A stretch of DNA of 64,000 nucleotides. Origin: Anaerolineales bacterium (lineage in GTDB: Bacteria; Chloroflexota; Anaerolineae; Anaerolineales; UBA11579). Positions 25,032 through 34,921 of the stretch are shown here, piece by piece (positions within the stretch are counted from its first letter, which is position 1; the number at the start of each line of letters is the position of its first letter). The DNA lies in contig JAHCIJ010000003.1 in the NCBI GenBank assembly GCA_026129255.1, positions 186,001 to 250,000 on the forward strand. Direction: 5' to 3'. The translations under genes were made by a program, and so were the position numbers. Below the pieces are notes generated by a model. That model was not told the origin of the DNA and did not search any database. It was given only the letters and a program-made list of their open reading frames with translations.

Positions 25032-26401
25032 TTTCTATCATCATTCGTACACATAATGAAGAGCGCTGGATTCGTGAGTGCTTGCGCCGCATTCAGCAGC
25101 AAACCGTTACAGATGTGGAAATTGTGCTCGTGGACAACAACAGCACAGATCAAACTGTGGCGCGGGCCAAGCAGGTGTACCCTGGCCTGACACTGGTAAC
25201 CATTGACAAGTACCTGCCTGGATTGGCAATTAACGCGGGCATTCGCGCCTCCAACGGCGAATACGTTGCAATCCTCTCGGCGCACTGCCTGCCGGTGAAG
25301 GATGACTGGTTGGCGACCTTATTAGCCAGCTGTGAAGATAAGTCAGTGGCGGGTGTATATGGCCGCCAGATCCCCACCAGTTACTCCAGCCCACAGGACA
25401 AACGTGACCTACTAGTTACCTTTGGTTTGGATAAACGTGTTCAAAAGAAAGACATCTTCTTTCACAACGCCAATAGCCTGATCCGACGCGAGCTATGGCA
25501 GCACTTCCCGTTCGATGAGCAGGTCACCAACATCGAAGATCGCGTGTGGGCCAAGCAGGTCATCGATGCGGGCTATGTGTTGGTGTACGAGCCAGACGCG
25601 GCCGTGTTTCATTATCACGGTATCTACCAGAACAATGATGAGCGCCGTATTGAGGGTGCTGTACGTGTGATGGAAGTGCTAGAGCAGCCCGCAGAGGCTA
25701 ACGATAGCCCTCCACTGGACCCTGGTGCGCTAGAGATCGCTGCCATCATTCCGGTGCGGGCAGGCGAGGGCAGTGTGGATGCCAGCCTTGCGCTAATCGA
25801 GCGTAGTGTGCAGGCGGCCAAAGACTCCAAATACATTGACCGTATCATTCTTGCCAGTGATGACGCCGAGCTGAGCAAGCAGGCTCAGAGTCTTGGTGTG
25901 GATACACCTTTTGTCCGCCCCGTCGCGCTATCGCAACCAGGCGTGCGCGCCGACGAGGTGCTGCGGTACTCGTTGGAACAGTTGGAAAAAGATGGGTACT
26001 CCCCTGATCTTGTAGTGCCGTTGGAAGTTACTTATCCCTTTCGCCCGGCGGGGTTGCTGGACAAACTTATCTTGCTGCTGACAGAAAATGGCCTCGATAC
26101 TGCCATCGCTGCACAATCAGAGCACCGCCCGTATTGGCAGAAAGACACAGATGGCGTGGTGCTCACTGAAGAATATGCGCAGGCACGCCAAGAGCGTACG
26201 CCGCTCTATATTGGGTTGCTCAGCCTGGGCTGTGTTACCTACGCAGAGTTCATCCGCCAGCAGTCACGCCTTGGCAAACGTATTGGCGTATACGAAGTGC
26301 AAGACCCTTTTGCAGCGATCGAGATTCGTGAGCCCAAGGATCTGGCGCTATTGGATCTGCTTAGTTCAACGGTGGAGAAGTGGCGGGCAGCTCAGCCATG
26401 A
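25028..26401 (+). CDS. GT2 glycosyltransferase fused to a cytidylyltransferase-like domain
   Basis: Residues about 1-225 are a GT-A family 2 transferase (ISIIIRTHNEERWI, VLVDNNSTDQT, an acidic site in SAHCLPVKDDW, and a late EDRVWAKQV). Residues about 238-450 look like an acylneuraminate cytidylyltransferase fold (IAAIIPVRAGEGS, RIILASDDAEL, VPLEVTYPFRP, YEVQDPFAAIEIREPKDL), but the nucleotide loop lacks the usual ARGGSKGI-KN, so CTP binding is doubtful. The fusion implies coupling of sugar activation and transfer, or a regulatory or scaffold role. ATG 25028 overlaps the previous stop; 457 residues. Confidence 0.75.
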   Translation: MISIIIRTHNEERWIRECLRRIQQQTVTDVEIVLVDNNSTDQTVARAKQVYPGLTLVTIDKYLPGLAINAGIRASNGEYVAILSAHCLPVKDDWLATLLASCEDKSVAGVYGRQIPTSYSSPQDKRDLLVTFGLDKRVQKKDIFFHNANSLIRRELWQHFPFDEQVTNIEDRVWAKQVIDAGYVLVYEPDAAVFHYHGIYQNNDERRIEGAVRVMEVLEQPAEANDSPPLDPGALEIAAIIPVRAGEGSVDASLALIERSVQAAKDSKYIDRIILASDDAELSKQAQSLGVDTPFVRPVALSQPGVRADEVLRYSLEQLEKDGYSPDLVVPLEVTYPFRPAGLLDKLILLLTENGLDTAIAAQSEHRPYWQKDTDGVVLTEEYAQARQERTPLYIGLLSLGCVTYAEFIRQQSRLGKRIGVYEVQDPFAAIEIREPKDLALLDLLSSTVEKWRAAQP

Positions 26402-27612
26402 AAGTTGTGTTTATTGCTCACCGGGCCAATTACCTGAAACATTATGGCCCTATTATTGATGCGGCCCTCGGGCGCGGCTGGGATGTGGAATGCTGGCTGC
26501 ATGACGCCTATTTAGGCGAAAAAGAATACTTACGGATTACCCCTACTACAATCACAGACCATTGGGGTGAGCGCGTCGTCGTGCGGCTCTTTAAGCAGGC
26601 GGGCGATGTATCTCAACTGAATACTAGATACAAGCCAGATGCAGTTATCTCGCTGCATTCTCGTAGCATGTACATGCAGCAAGCGGGTATGGAGTGCTTT
26701 ATCACTTTACAGCACAGCGTAGATCTGTTTGTGGATGATACAGTTGAACAACTAGCTAGCTCGGACTATGTGTGTTTATATTCACCCTTCTGGCTGGATT
26801 ATGCGGTGGAATACTATAGCACGGCCAATGGCACCGCGCGCGACCAAGTGATAGCGTTGTTAGAGGGAAAGCTTGCTTACACCGGCTTTGCCCAAATGGA
26901 TGCATTTGCCAAGATCGACCCTGCGGAAGTGCGCGCGCGTTGGGGTATCCCGGAGGGTAAGCGGGTTGTATTGGTTTTGCCACTCGATCTGGCCGGGTGG
27001 CCAGGCGTATGGCCAAACTTCTTTCAGAAGCAAGGCCTGCGTCAGTGGTATGCCTTATGGAAGGCGCGCAAAGAGCACGGCTTCGTATCTAAGTTTTGGC
27101 AATGGGCTCTGAAAGGTTGGAACGATGCTCGCCTTGCTGAGGCAATGAAGCAATTTGCAGAATGCAACAATGCGGTACTGGTGCTGAAGGGCCGCGAAAA
27201 AGACCCGCTTCGTGATGCTTGGGCCAAGAGGGCGTTCAATACATACTATGATGACAAGCATTACCCTGCCACGGTCTTTGAAGCTATCGCTATCGCAGAC
27301 CTATGTGTGTTGTTCTATAGCACCGCCGTGCAAGAAGCGGTGTATGCGAATGTGCCCGCGCTATGTATTGATCGCCCCAATAAAGATATTGTCAAGCACC
27401 ATTTGTGGCGACGCGCTGATGTAGGTGGTGCCTATAACTTCCCCGGAGCCGTCACCTGGATGAGCATTCCAGAGGTGATAAAACGCCTGCCTCGGACATC
27501 ACTCTCGACTTTTGGCATGGACTCACGTGCGCGCGCCGAGTACCTGGCACTGTACAACGGACCGGCTGATCACCGCGCCAGCGACCGCATTCTTGACTTA
27601 GTGACGGCATGA
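26398..27612 (+). CDS. Putative GT-B transferase, CDP-glycerol phosphotransferase-like
   Basis: I do not recognise this 404-residue protein with certainty. The opening KVVFIAHRANYLKHYGPI, the histidine in FITLQHSVDL, the Pro-led second domain, and VFEAIAIADLCVLFYSTAVQEAV near 300 resemble the GT-B fold of CDP-glycerol or teichoic-acid-type polymerases, which transfer phospho-polyols. A clear HP-H signature is not seen, so this is tentative. It overlaps both neighbours by 4 bases and sits before the ABC exporter, consistent with glycan assembly in the cytoplasm. Confidence 0.5.
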   Translation: MKVVFIAHRANYLKHYGPIIDAALGRGWDVECWLHDAYLGEKEYLRITPTTITDHWGERVVVRLFKQAGDVSQLNTRYKPDAVISLHSRSMYMQQAGMECFITLQHSVDLFVDDTVEQLASSDYVCLYSPFWLDYAVEYYSTANGTARDQVIALLEGKLAYTGFAQMDAFAKIDPAEVRARWGIPEGKRVVLVLPLDLAGWPGVWPNFFQKQGLRQWYALWKARKEHGFVSKFWQWALKGWNDARLAEAMKQFAECNNAVLVLKGREKDPLRDAWAKRAFNTYYDDKHYPATVFEAIAIADLCVLFYSTAVQEAVYANVPALCIDRPNKDIVKHHLWRRADVGGAYNFPGAVTWMSIPEVIKRLPRTSLSTFGMDSRARAEYLALYNGPADHRASDRILDLVTA

Positions 27613-29480
27613 AAAAGAGCTACGAGCTTACGCAATTGGTGCAGTTGCTTGGTAAATATATGCGCCCCTATTGGGCGCATATGCTGTTGTCTTTTGTCTT
27701 GTACTTGACAGCCAGTTTGCTCACCGCAGCACAACCTATGGTTACTGCGCCAGTGCTTGAGGTGGCCGTACACGGCCCGGACGCCCTTACACAACTGGCT
27801 GAGAATGCGCCAACCAATATTGCCGATGTTGATTTAAACAATGTTGGCCAGTATTTACTGAAACTGCTTTTTCCACAGCAGACCAGCGCGTGGAACGTCA
27901 TTGTGACGGTAGCCTTACTCTACCTGCTGGTTTCGGTCTCCTTGTATACCCTCAATTTTTTGGTGTATCTACTGGGTATTTGGATACGGGTACGAGCCGG
28001 CCGCGGTATGCAAGCCGCTTTGTTTTCGCATGTACTTAATCTCTCGCTTGATTTTTTTAACCGACATCGCACCGGCGAACTAATCTCTCGTCTCGATAAA
28101 GATACGGATGCTGTTGTCTTTGGCCTTGAAGCCATCGTCCGTTCACTGGTGGTTTCTTCTGTACTAGTACTGTTGTATGGGGGTTTGTTACTTAAGACGA
28201 GCATAAGACTCAGTCTGTTTGTGGCCGTTGCCGCTCTGATGCAATATGTGTTCGTACAAGTTATCAAAAAACCAGCCCAGCGCCGTGTGCGTGAACAGTT
28301 CAAGATGCAGGCAGATCTATCCTCCTATTTTCAGGAAGTCATCTCCAATATTCGCATTGTAAAGTCATTTGCGGCTGAGCACTACGAAAGCACCCGACTA
28401 GCGGTGATCTCTCAAAAGGCTGTCCGGGCTGTTTTTCGTTTCGGTTTCTTTAAGAACATTGATGAGCCTGTTACTTTCATCATTAATTCCGCTGTGAATG
28501 TGGCTGTGCTTTTGTTTGCCGCTAATGAATTTATTTCAGGTCGGCTCAGCACAACCGGCTTCTTTTTATATCTCTATGTGGGTCGCTCAGTTCTTGACCC
28601 ACTTACAAATCTAGCGCGAACATTAAAAGTGATCCAAACCACAGTGGCTACCAGTGAGCGAGTTCAAGAATTCTTTAATGAAACAGCCGCTGTTAGTAGT
28701 GGCCCGGTGGTCAAGGCTGATTTCACGCGCAGCATTGATTTTGAGGACGTTTCATTTGCTTATCAGAATGCTGCTGTGCTGGAAAACATTACTCTATCGA
28801 TACCGCGCGGCAAGATGGTGGCTCTCGTTGGCCAGAGTGGCGCAGGCAAATCAACTATTACAGACTTGATCTTGCGTTTCTATGATCCTAAATCTGGCAG
28901 TATCACTGTGGATGGTCTCGATCTGCGCACCCTGGAGTTGGACGCCTATCGTCGTATGATCGGAGTTGTTTCTCAGGACAGCATTCTGTTTAACGCATCC
29001 ATTGCCGAAAACATTGCCTACCCGGATAAGACACCAGATATGGCGCGTGTCCAGCAAGCCGCGCAAGTAGCCAATGCTGGCGAGTTCATCGCCAACTTAG
29101 AAGAGGGATATCAATCTCTCGTGGGCGACCGCGGTGTGTTGCTGTCTGGTGGTCAAAAGCAGCGCATCACCATTGCACGGGCGGTGTATCACGACCCGCG
29201 TATCTTGATCTTGGATGAGGCCACAAGCGCTCTGGATACCGAAGCTGAGCGCCAGGTGCAGCAGGCCATTGACAACATCATCAAAGACACTACTGCCGTA
29301 GTGATTGCTCATCGATTATCCACTGTGATCCATGCTGACAATATTGTGGTGATGGATAGTGGGCGTATTGTGGATCAGGGTAAGCATGCCGAGCTATACC
29401 AGCGTTGCAAGGAATACAAGCACTTCTGTGACCTTCAGTTTGGTGCCCAAAGTGTACTTAATGATGTGGGCCAAGCATGA
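27609..29480 (+). CDS. MsbA-type ABC exporter (fused membrane and ATPase)
   Basis: The 623-residue half-transporter has six membrane helices in the first 320 residues and an ATPase domain with Walker A VGQSGAGKST at about 406-415, signature LSGGQKQR near 511, Walker B ILILDEATSALD and H-loop AHRLS. As a homodimer it would flip lipid-linked glycans or peptides across the membrane. Codon use is markedly AT-richer than in the flanking GC-rich genes. Surrounded by glycosyltransferases with ATGA overlaps, it is probably one of the export routes of this locus, similar to PglK-type flippases. Confidence 0.9.
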   Translation: MKKSYELTQLVQLLGKYMRPYWAHMLLSFVLYLTASLLTAAQPMVTAPVLEVAVHGPDALTQLAENAPTNIADVDLNNVGQYLLKLLFPQQTSAWNVIVTVALLYLLVSVSLYTLNFLVYLLGIWIRVRAGRGMQAALFSHVLNLSLDFFNRHRTGELISRLDKDTDAVVFGLEAIVRSLVVSSVLVLLYGGLLLKTSIRLSLFVAVAALMQYVFVQVIKKPAQRRVREQFKMQADLSSYFQEVISNIRIVKSFAAEHYESTRLAVISQKAVRAVFRFGFFKNIDEPVTFIINSAVNVAVLLFAANEFISGRLSTTGFFLYLYVGRSVLDPLTNLARTLKVIQTTVATSERVQEFFNETAAVSSGPVVKADFTRSIDFEDVSFAYQNAAVLENITLSIPRGKMVALVGQSGAGKSTITDLILRFYDPKSGSITVDGLDLRTLELDAYRRMIGVVSQDSILFNASIAENIAYPDKTPDMARVQQAAQVANAGEFIANLEEGYQSLVGDRGVLLSGGQKQRITIARAVYHDPRILILDEATSALDTEAERQVQQAIDNIIKDTTAVVIAHRLSTVIHADNIVVMDSGRIVDQGKHAELYQRCKEYKHFCDLQFGAQSVLNDVGQA

Positions 29481-30568
29481 GCATTCCGCGCGGCATTCGT
29501 TCACTGTTATCGCTAGCCACACCAAGGTTGCGCAATCAGCCGAGCTTGTATTACATCGCGCCCTTTGTTAACTGGGTTCTCGACTGGGAGGCGCATTACA
29601 TCACGCGCAATGTCAAAGAGATATTTGGTTTGAATGCACACGTGGTCAAATCTGCCAAAGGGCTGTCTGGGCAACTCGTTCATTATGGCTCTCTGTGGGA
29701 TATTTTGGCTAATGTGGATGCCAAGCACAATAAACGCAATACAGTCATTGGCACGATCTTTCATGGGCATATTGACAGCCCTGAATTCAGTGATGCTTTA
29801 GATAAGATCTTGCGCTTTCAAGACCGATTTGCGCGCTTGCATACCGCAAGCACCATCATGTATGAGCGTTTTTTGAAATGGGGAGTTCGCCCTGAGAAAT
29901 TGATTTTTATTCCACTGGGTGTGGATCTGGAACGATTCAAACCTGCTACAGCTGAGCAGCGGCTGGCACGCCGCCGCGAGCTCGGCATCCCGGAGGATGC
30001 GTTTTGTATTGGTTCCTTCCATAAGGACGGCCAGGGAATGGCTGAAGGCAATGTGCCTAAGCTGATCAAGGGACCAGACATACTCGTGGATGCGCTGACC
30101 CGTATCCACGCGCGCCATAAGAATATTTTTGTACTGTTAAGCGCCCCGGCACGCGGCTATGTCAAACTGGGCCTAGACGCCGCAGGGATTCGCTATGTGC
30201 ATGTGGTCGAAGAAGATTTCCATCGCATCCCGCGCCTGTTCGACGCGATCGATGTGTATCTACTTGCTTCGCGGGAAGAAGGCGGCCCCAAGGGTGTTCT
30301 CGAAGCCCTGGCTTCCGGTGTGCCCTTTGTGGGTACGCAGGTGGGTCTCGTTCCTGATGTGGTGACTGATGAGCAAGATGGATTGCTGACAAGCATTGAA
30401 GACTCGGCTGCACTGGCTAGTGCTGTGGAGCAACTTATCGAGGATGCTGAGTTGCGCCAGCAACTGATTGAACATGGATTGCAGCGGATCCAGCAGTTTG
30501 GCTGGCCGTTGATTGCCAGCCGCTATTACCGAGAACTCTATGAGCCTCTACTTCCGGTGTTGAAATGA
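29477..30568 (+). CDS. GT4-family glycosyltransferase
   Basis: The 363-residue GT-B enzyme has a retaining GT4-type donor site: FIPLGVDLERFKP near 145-158 marks the domain junction, and SREEGGPKGVLEALASGVPFVGT at about 258-280 holds the E-x7-E pair. The N-terminal acceptor domain is unusual in starting with WVLDWEAHYITRN and a GSLWDI motif. Membrane segments are absent. It lies between the exporter and another GT4 gene with 4-base overlaps at both ends. Donor and acceptor are unknown. Confidence 0.85.
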   Translation: MSIPRGIRSLLSLATPRLRNQPSLYYIAPFVNWVLDWEAHYITRNVKEIFGLNAHVVKSAKGLSGQLVHYGSLWDILANVDAKHNKRNTVIGTIFHGHIDSPEFSDALDKILRFQDRFARLHTASTIMYERFLKWGVRPEKLIFIPLGVDLERFKPATAEQRLARRRELGIPEDAFCIGSFHKDGQGMAEGNVPKLIKGPDILVDALTRIHARHKNIFVLLSAPARGYVKLGLDAAGIRYVHVVEEDFHRIPRLFDAIDVYLLASREEGGPKGVLEALASGVPFVGTQVGLVPDVVTDEQDGLLTSIEDSAALASAVEQLIEDAELRQQLIEHGLQRIQQFGWPLIASRYYRELYEPLLPVLK

Positions 30569-31662
30569 ATCTAGCACTATTCTTTACTCAAGGGGTTTCA
30601 CTCAAAACCTGGAGCACGGTCGGGATGCTTGATCGTGAGCTAGCTTTATATCGCCAGTTGCAAGCTCGTGGCGTGGGTATTGAGTTCGTCACTTATGGTG
30701 ATCAGCAAGATTTGGCGTTTGCCAGCCAAATTCCTGGATTGCGCATTCGTGCTAATACAAGCAACCTCAACCTGAGTGCGTATGAGCGCAAGTTGCTCAG
30801 CGAACCTGTGCAGGCAGATATGGTCAAGAGTAATCAGATGGCCGGCGCCGATATTGCCATGGGTGTCGCCCGTAAGACTGCCGCTAAATTTGTAGCACGC
30901 TGCGGCTACCTATTATCTGAGTTTCAGGAGCGCCGTTATGGGGAGCGCTCGCGTGAGGCTAAACAAGCGCGCAAGCTCGAGGAAAAAGTCTTCAGCGGAG
31001 CGGATTGGATCACTCTCACCACAGCCAAAATGGCTGAAGCAGTAGTACAACGCTACAAAGTGCATCCAGAGAAAATCGGCATCATTCCCAATTACGTGGA
31101 GACAGACCGTTTCTACCCAATCTCTGAACACCAACCTACTCAGAAGCTGCGCATCGGGTTTGTGGGACGGCTGGACACACAAAAAAACTTGCGCAATCTC
31201 ATCGCGGCGCTAGTGGATATTGATGTAGAAGTGTGGCTGATTGGCTATGGTCCGCTCAAGGAAGAACTAGAACGCTTTGCTGAAGGTGCTGTGGCACAGT
31301 TTAAGTTCTTCGGCAATATCCCAAACCATGATCTGCCGCGTATGTTGAACCAGTGCGACATATTTGTGATGCCATCTCTATATGAAGGTCACCCCAAGGC
31401 ATTGCTGGAAGCAATGGCTTGTGGGTTACCTGCGCTAGGAACGCGCGTGCCCGGTATTCAAGAAATCATTACAGACGGCGAGAATGGCTTGCTGAGCGAG
31501 ATTGGTGCAGTGAGTTTGCGCGAAGCAATTCAACGTCTGCTGGATGATGCTGAATTGCGCGCTCGCCTAGGCAAAGCCGGGCGCGAGTATGTGCAGACCC
31601 ACTTTGCCCTCGAGCGCGTGGTTGATCTTGAAATGGACTTGTTGAACAGGCTGGCTGGGTGA
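30565..31662 (+). CDS. GT4-family glycosyltransferase
   Basis: The 365-residue GT-B enzyme shows the junction IIPNYVETDRFYP at about 172-184, RIGFVGRLDTQKNL at about 196-209, and the donor-binding PSLYEGHPKALLEAMACGLP around 271-290 with E-x7-E. The first domain is compatible with a lipid-linked or glycan acceptor. The gene is coupled by ATGA to the gene before and GTGA to the gene after. Sugar specificity cannot be deduced. Confidence 0.87.
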   Translation: MNLALFFTQGVSLKTWSTVGMLDRELALYRQLQARGVGIEFVTYGDQQDLAFASQIPGLRIRANTSNLNLSAYERKLLSEPVQADMVKSNQMAGADIAMGVARKTAAKFVARCGYLLSEFQERRYGERSREAKQARKLEEKVFSGADWITLTTAKMAEAVVQRYKVHPEKIGIIPNYVETDRFYPISEHQPTQKLRIGFVGRLDTQKNLRNLIAALVDIDVEVWLIGYGPLKEELERFAEGAVAQFKFFGNIPNHDLPRMLNQCDIFVMPSLYEGHPKALLEAMACGLPALGTRVPGIQEIITDGENGLLSEIGAVSLREAIQRLLDDAELRARLGKAGREYVQTHFALERVVDLEMDLLNRLAG

Positions 31663-32669
31663 GCACTCCACTGATCAGTGTGGTGATGCCTGTTCACAAC
31701 GGCTTGCCACACCTGAGCGAGGCGATCAGCAGTATTTTGGCTCAAAGCTTTAGTGACTTTGAGTTTATTTGCATTGATGACGGCTCCACTGACGGCAGCG
31801 CCGAGGCGCTCACCGCAGTACAAGACCCGCGCTGGCGCCTGGTGCGCAATCGCAAACAGGCTGGGCTCTCGGCTGCGCTGAACCGTGGCCTGCGCCTGGC
31901 GCGCGGCAAGTACTGGGCGCGCATGGACGCAGATGACATTAGCCTGCCGCGCCGGCTGGAGTTGCAGGCAGCCTTCCTGGAGCAGCATCCTGAGATCAGC
32001 CTGGTGGGTGCATGGGCACAGACTTTCGGTGGAGAAAAAGAGCAGGTGTGGAAGTTGCCCACTCATCCTGAGGCGCTGAAAGCAGAGATGTTATTCAATT
32101 CTCCACTGGTGCACAGCGCCATCATGTTGCGCCGCACCGATTTTTTGGCGAAACGGTTGCGCTATAACCCATCGGTAACCCGCGCCCAAGATTACGAACT
32201 ATGGGAGCGCGCCGCGCAGCAATTGCAATTGGCGAACCTGCCGAGAGTGCTGCTGCGGTATCGCCTTCACGCTGGCCAGGTCGGTCAGCAGGATGGCGCC
32301 GGCCAGGCTAAAACCGCGGCCAGTGTGCGTGCCCGGCAGCTTAAGCGCCTGGGTATGGGTGCGGGGAAGCAAGAGTTGCAGCTGCATAATGAGATCTCAA
32401 CCTGGCAATTCGACACGCATAGCACATTCTTGCGCCGCGTGGAGGCCTGGCTAGGCGCCATTGAGCGTGCTAACCATCAGGCACAGCAATATGACCCCAC
32501 TGCGTTGCATGCGGCATTGGAGCGGCGTTGGTGGGCGGTTTGCCGCGGCGCAGCCAAGCACAACCCGGCCTCCTGGACGATGTACCGCAGCTCCGACTTA
32601 GCGCATGCAGCGCCGCGCAACTTGATCGACAAAGCTGTTTTCTGGGCAAAGGCGCAATGGCTTCACTAA
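31659..32669 (+). CDS. GT2-family glycosyltransferase
   Basis: The 336-residue enzyme begins with a typical GT-A domain: ISVVMPVHNGLPHL, CIDDGSTDGSAE, the metal site ARMDADDISLPRR near 86-98 and a catalytic-base region YELWERAA. The C-terminal 90 residues are helical and not assigned. The GTG start at 31659 overlaps the previous TGA by 4 bases. The end overlaps the next gene by 13 bases. It is an inverting transferase of unknown specificity. Confidence 0.87.
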   Translation: MSTPLISVVMPVHNGLPHLSEAISSILAQSFSDFEFICIDDGSTDGSAEALTAVQDPRWRLVRNRKQAGLSAALNRGLRLARGKYWARMDADDISLPRRLELQAAFLEQHPEISLVGAWAQTFGGEKEQVWKLPTHPEALKAEMLFNSPLVHSAIMLRRTDFLAKRLRYNPSVTRAQDYELWERAAQQLQLANLPRVLLRYRLHAGQVGQQDGAGQAKTAASVRARQLKRLGMGAGKQELQLHNEISTWQFDTHSTFLRRVEAWLGAIERANHQAQQYDPTALHAALERRWWAVCRGAAKHNPASWTMYRSSDLAHAAPRNLIDKAVFWAKAQWLH

Positions 32670-33895
32670 AAGAAAAATCTCCCAGAATTGCTATTGTCGC
32701 GGCCAGCGCACCTCCTTATGGTGCAGGCGGTGTGGCTAGTGCGCACTACAATCTCTGGAGCGCTTTTAGGCAACGCGGCTTTGCGGCCAAGCTATTCACG
32801 TTTTTTGACAATGATGTAGTAGCCCGCAAAGAAGCAGGCGTTGTTCGCCACGGAGTGGGAGCTCAATGGGTCAAGCGCCTCTTCGTGCTCGCCAATTTAC
32901 CTATGCGCTTATTGCAGCCTGGCAGGCTGGTCTATCACACGGCAGAGATCCTGCGCAATGCGCCGGGTTCGATCCGCATGACACGCTCGATAGATACTTT
33001 CGACCCCGAGGTTGTGCTGCTTTCGGACCATGGCGCCCCCGGGCTGTGGCTGCATAAGCGACCCGGGCAGCGGTTTGTGCTGGTCTCGCATCACAACCCG
33101 GCGCGCCTGTCTGCCGAGTCGGGTTTAGGAGACTTTTCGCGGTTGGATACGCGCCTCGCTATTTGGCTCGAGAATCGTGTGTTGGCGAAAGTGGATCATG
33201 TGATCTGTCCCTCCCGCTATATGCGCCAATCGTTCAAAAAGACCTATCGCTACCACGGGCCGATCTCGGTGGTGCCAAATCTCGTAGATCTGTCTACCGT
33301 GGATGCAATGGCTCCGCGGTCTGTAAAGAGAAAGCTCAAATTGCCACAGCGTGCCAAGATCGTGTACCTGCCCTCTGCAGGTAGCCGCATCAAGGGCGCT
33401 AAGTACCTTGTGGATATTATCGATGGCCTGGTGGTATTGCTTAAAAACCCTCTAGGCTTCTATATCCCGGGTCATATAGAGACAGATGTACTGCAAGCCC
33501 TGAAACAGCACCCGGCTGCTAATCGAATGCTTCTACCGGGTCAGGTGAATTACCGCGAACACATTGGTTATGTGAAGATGTGTGATGTTGCCGTTTCTCC
33601 GGCCCTGATGGAAAACTTCAGCATGGCGATCGTGGAAGCAGCCTATCTTGGAGTACCTGTGGTTGCTTTCCGGCGCGGCGGCAATGCCGACATTATTGAG
33701 GACGGTGAGAATGGGTACCTTGTACCCAAACTCAGCGCTACTGCAATGGCTAAGCAAACCGCACAGATTTTGAACTCACCTGGTTTGCAAGGTGTTAAGC
33801 GGGCAACAAAAACATTCACTCGGCAAAAATTTGCAGCGGGCAAAGTGCTAGATGCTTATCTGAGCGTACTGCTGCCCCAGAGGGCGCGTGGCTAA
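32657..33895 (+). CDS. GT4-family glycosyltransferase
   Basis: The 412-residue GT-B protein opens with the Gly-rich acceptor loop APPYGAGGVASAHYNLW, has SVVPNLVDLSTVD at the junction near 208, and SPALMENFSMAIVEAAYLGVP in the donor domain, where the first Glu of E-x7-E is present as E-N-F-S. ATG 32657 was chosen because the protein's fold starts right there; the frame reaches back to 32528 inside the previous gene without similarity. It overlaps the preceding gene by 13 bases and the following one by 8. Confidence 0.82.
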   Translation: MASLKEKSPRIAIVAASAPPYGAGGVASAHYNLWSAFRQRGFAAKLFTFFDNDVVARKEAGVVRHGVGAQWVKRLFVLANLPMRLLQPGRLVYHTAEILRNAPGSIRMTRSIDTFDPEVVLLSDHGAPGLWLHKRPGQRFVLVSHHNPARLSAESGLGDFSRLDTRLAIWLENRVLAKVDHVICPSRYMRQSFKKTYRYHGPISVVPNLVDLSTVDAMAPRSVKRKLKLPQRAKIVYLPSAGSRIKGAKYLVDIIDGLVVLLKNPLGFYIPGHIETDVLQALKQHPAANRMLLPGQVNYREHIGYVKMCDVAVSPALMENFSMAIVEAAYLGVPVVAFRRGGNADIIEDGENGYLVPKLSATAMAKQTAQILNSPGLQGVKRATKTFTRQKFAAGKVLDAYLSVLLPQRARG

Positions 33896-34904
33896 AGTGA
33901 CCTTTGGCATTCTTGCCTTGAATGCCCAGCCCTTTCTTGAATACAACTTGCGCGCTTTGTACCCCTTTGCGCATCAGATCATTGTGGTGGAGGGAGCCGC
34001 GCAGGCGGCTAAGAATCTAGCACGGCCAGATGGGCACTCGATGGATGGTACGCTCGAAATGCTCCAGGAGTTCAAGCGCAACCATGACCCTGAGCACAAG
34101 CTGATTATCGTGAGTGCAACAGATGCCGGTTATGCCGATGGTTTCTGGCCTGAGAAGGATGAGATGTCTCAGGCGTATGCTGCCCGCGCCACGGGAGATT
34201 GGTTGTGGCAGGTAGATAGCGATGAGTTCTACTTGGAAAGCGACTTGGCAGGAATGTTAAGTATGTTAGACGCGCAGCCTGATGTTTCTGGGTACTCGTT
34301 CCTTTATATAGAGTTCTTTGGCGGCTTTGATTCACGTATCACAGGCATATGGCATCTGAAGCAATTTCCGCGCGTGCAGCGTTTATTCAGGTGGAAGCCG
34401 GGGTATAGGTATATGTCACACCGCCCTCCGGCCGTAGTAAATGAACAAGGTCAGGATCTTACCGGGCTAAGATGGGGCGGAGATGCGATCCTCCTTGGCC
34501 AGCCCGTGGTTATGCATCATTATTCATATGTATTGCCTAAACAGGCTCAGCAAAAAGTCGAATACTATGCCAATGTGGATTGGTCAGACGCGTTTAGAAA
34601 GAACAAACAATGGTATGACGAGCAATATATGCAATTGAAGAACCCCTTGCGCTTGGGCGAGCTGGGCGGATTGCAATGGCTTGAGCCTTTTCGGGGCCAG
34701 CATCCTGCTGCGATACAGGAGCTGCAGGAAGATTTGCGTTCGGGGCGGGTGACAGAGCCTATGCGACCTACGCAGGACATTATGCGCCTGCTAATTTCCC
34801 CTATATATCAGCTACAGACCCGCTTGGCACATGCATTTCTGTGGCTATATTGGCCGCTTCGAGTAGCATGGAAGTCTGTACGTAGTCAGATCGTCAAATT
34901 TTGA
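33888..34904 (+). CDS. GT2-like glycosyltransferase
   Basis: The 338-residue protein has a compact GT-A-like start (VTFGILALNAQPFLEYNL, IIVVEGAAQ) and the metal motif WQVDSDEFYLESDL near 105-118. A conserved-looking VMHHYSYVLPKQAQQKVEYY follows near 205-224, suggestive of an acceptor region. No membrane segment is seen except a weak C-terminal hydrophobic stretch. The GTG start at 33888 overlaps the previous gene by 8 bases. Codons are AT-richer than in the flanking parts of the window. The donor sugar is unknown. Confidence 0.75.
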   Translation: MAKVTFGILALNAQPFLEYNLRALYPFAHQIIVVEGAAQAAKNLARPDGHSMDGTLEMLQEFKRNHDPEHKLIIVSATDAGYADGFWPEKDEMSQAYAARATGDWLWQVDSDEFYLESDLAGMLSMLDAQPDVSGYSFLYIEFFGGFDSRITGIWHLKQFPRVQRLFRWKPGYRYMSHRPPAVVNEQGQDLTGLRWGGDAILLGQPVVMHHYSYVLPKQAQQKVEYYANVDWSDAFRKNKQWYDEQYMQLKNPLRLGELGGLQWLEPFRGQHPAAIQELQEDLRSGRVTEPMRPTQDIMRLLISPIYQLQTRLAHAFLWLYWPLRVAWKSVRSQIVKF

Positions 34905-34921
34905 TTGGTAGGTAAACAAAG

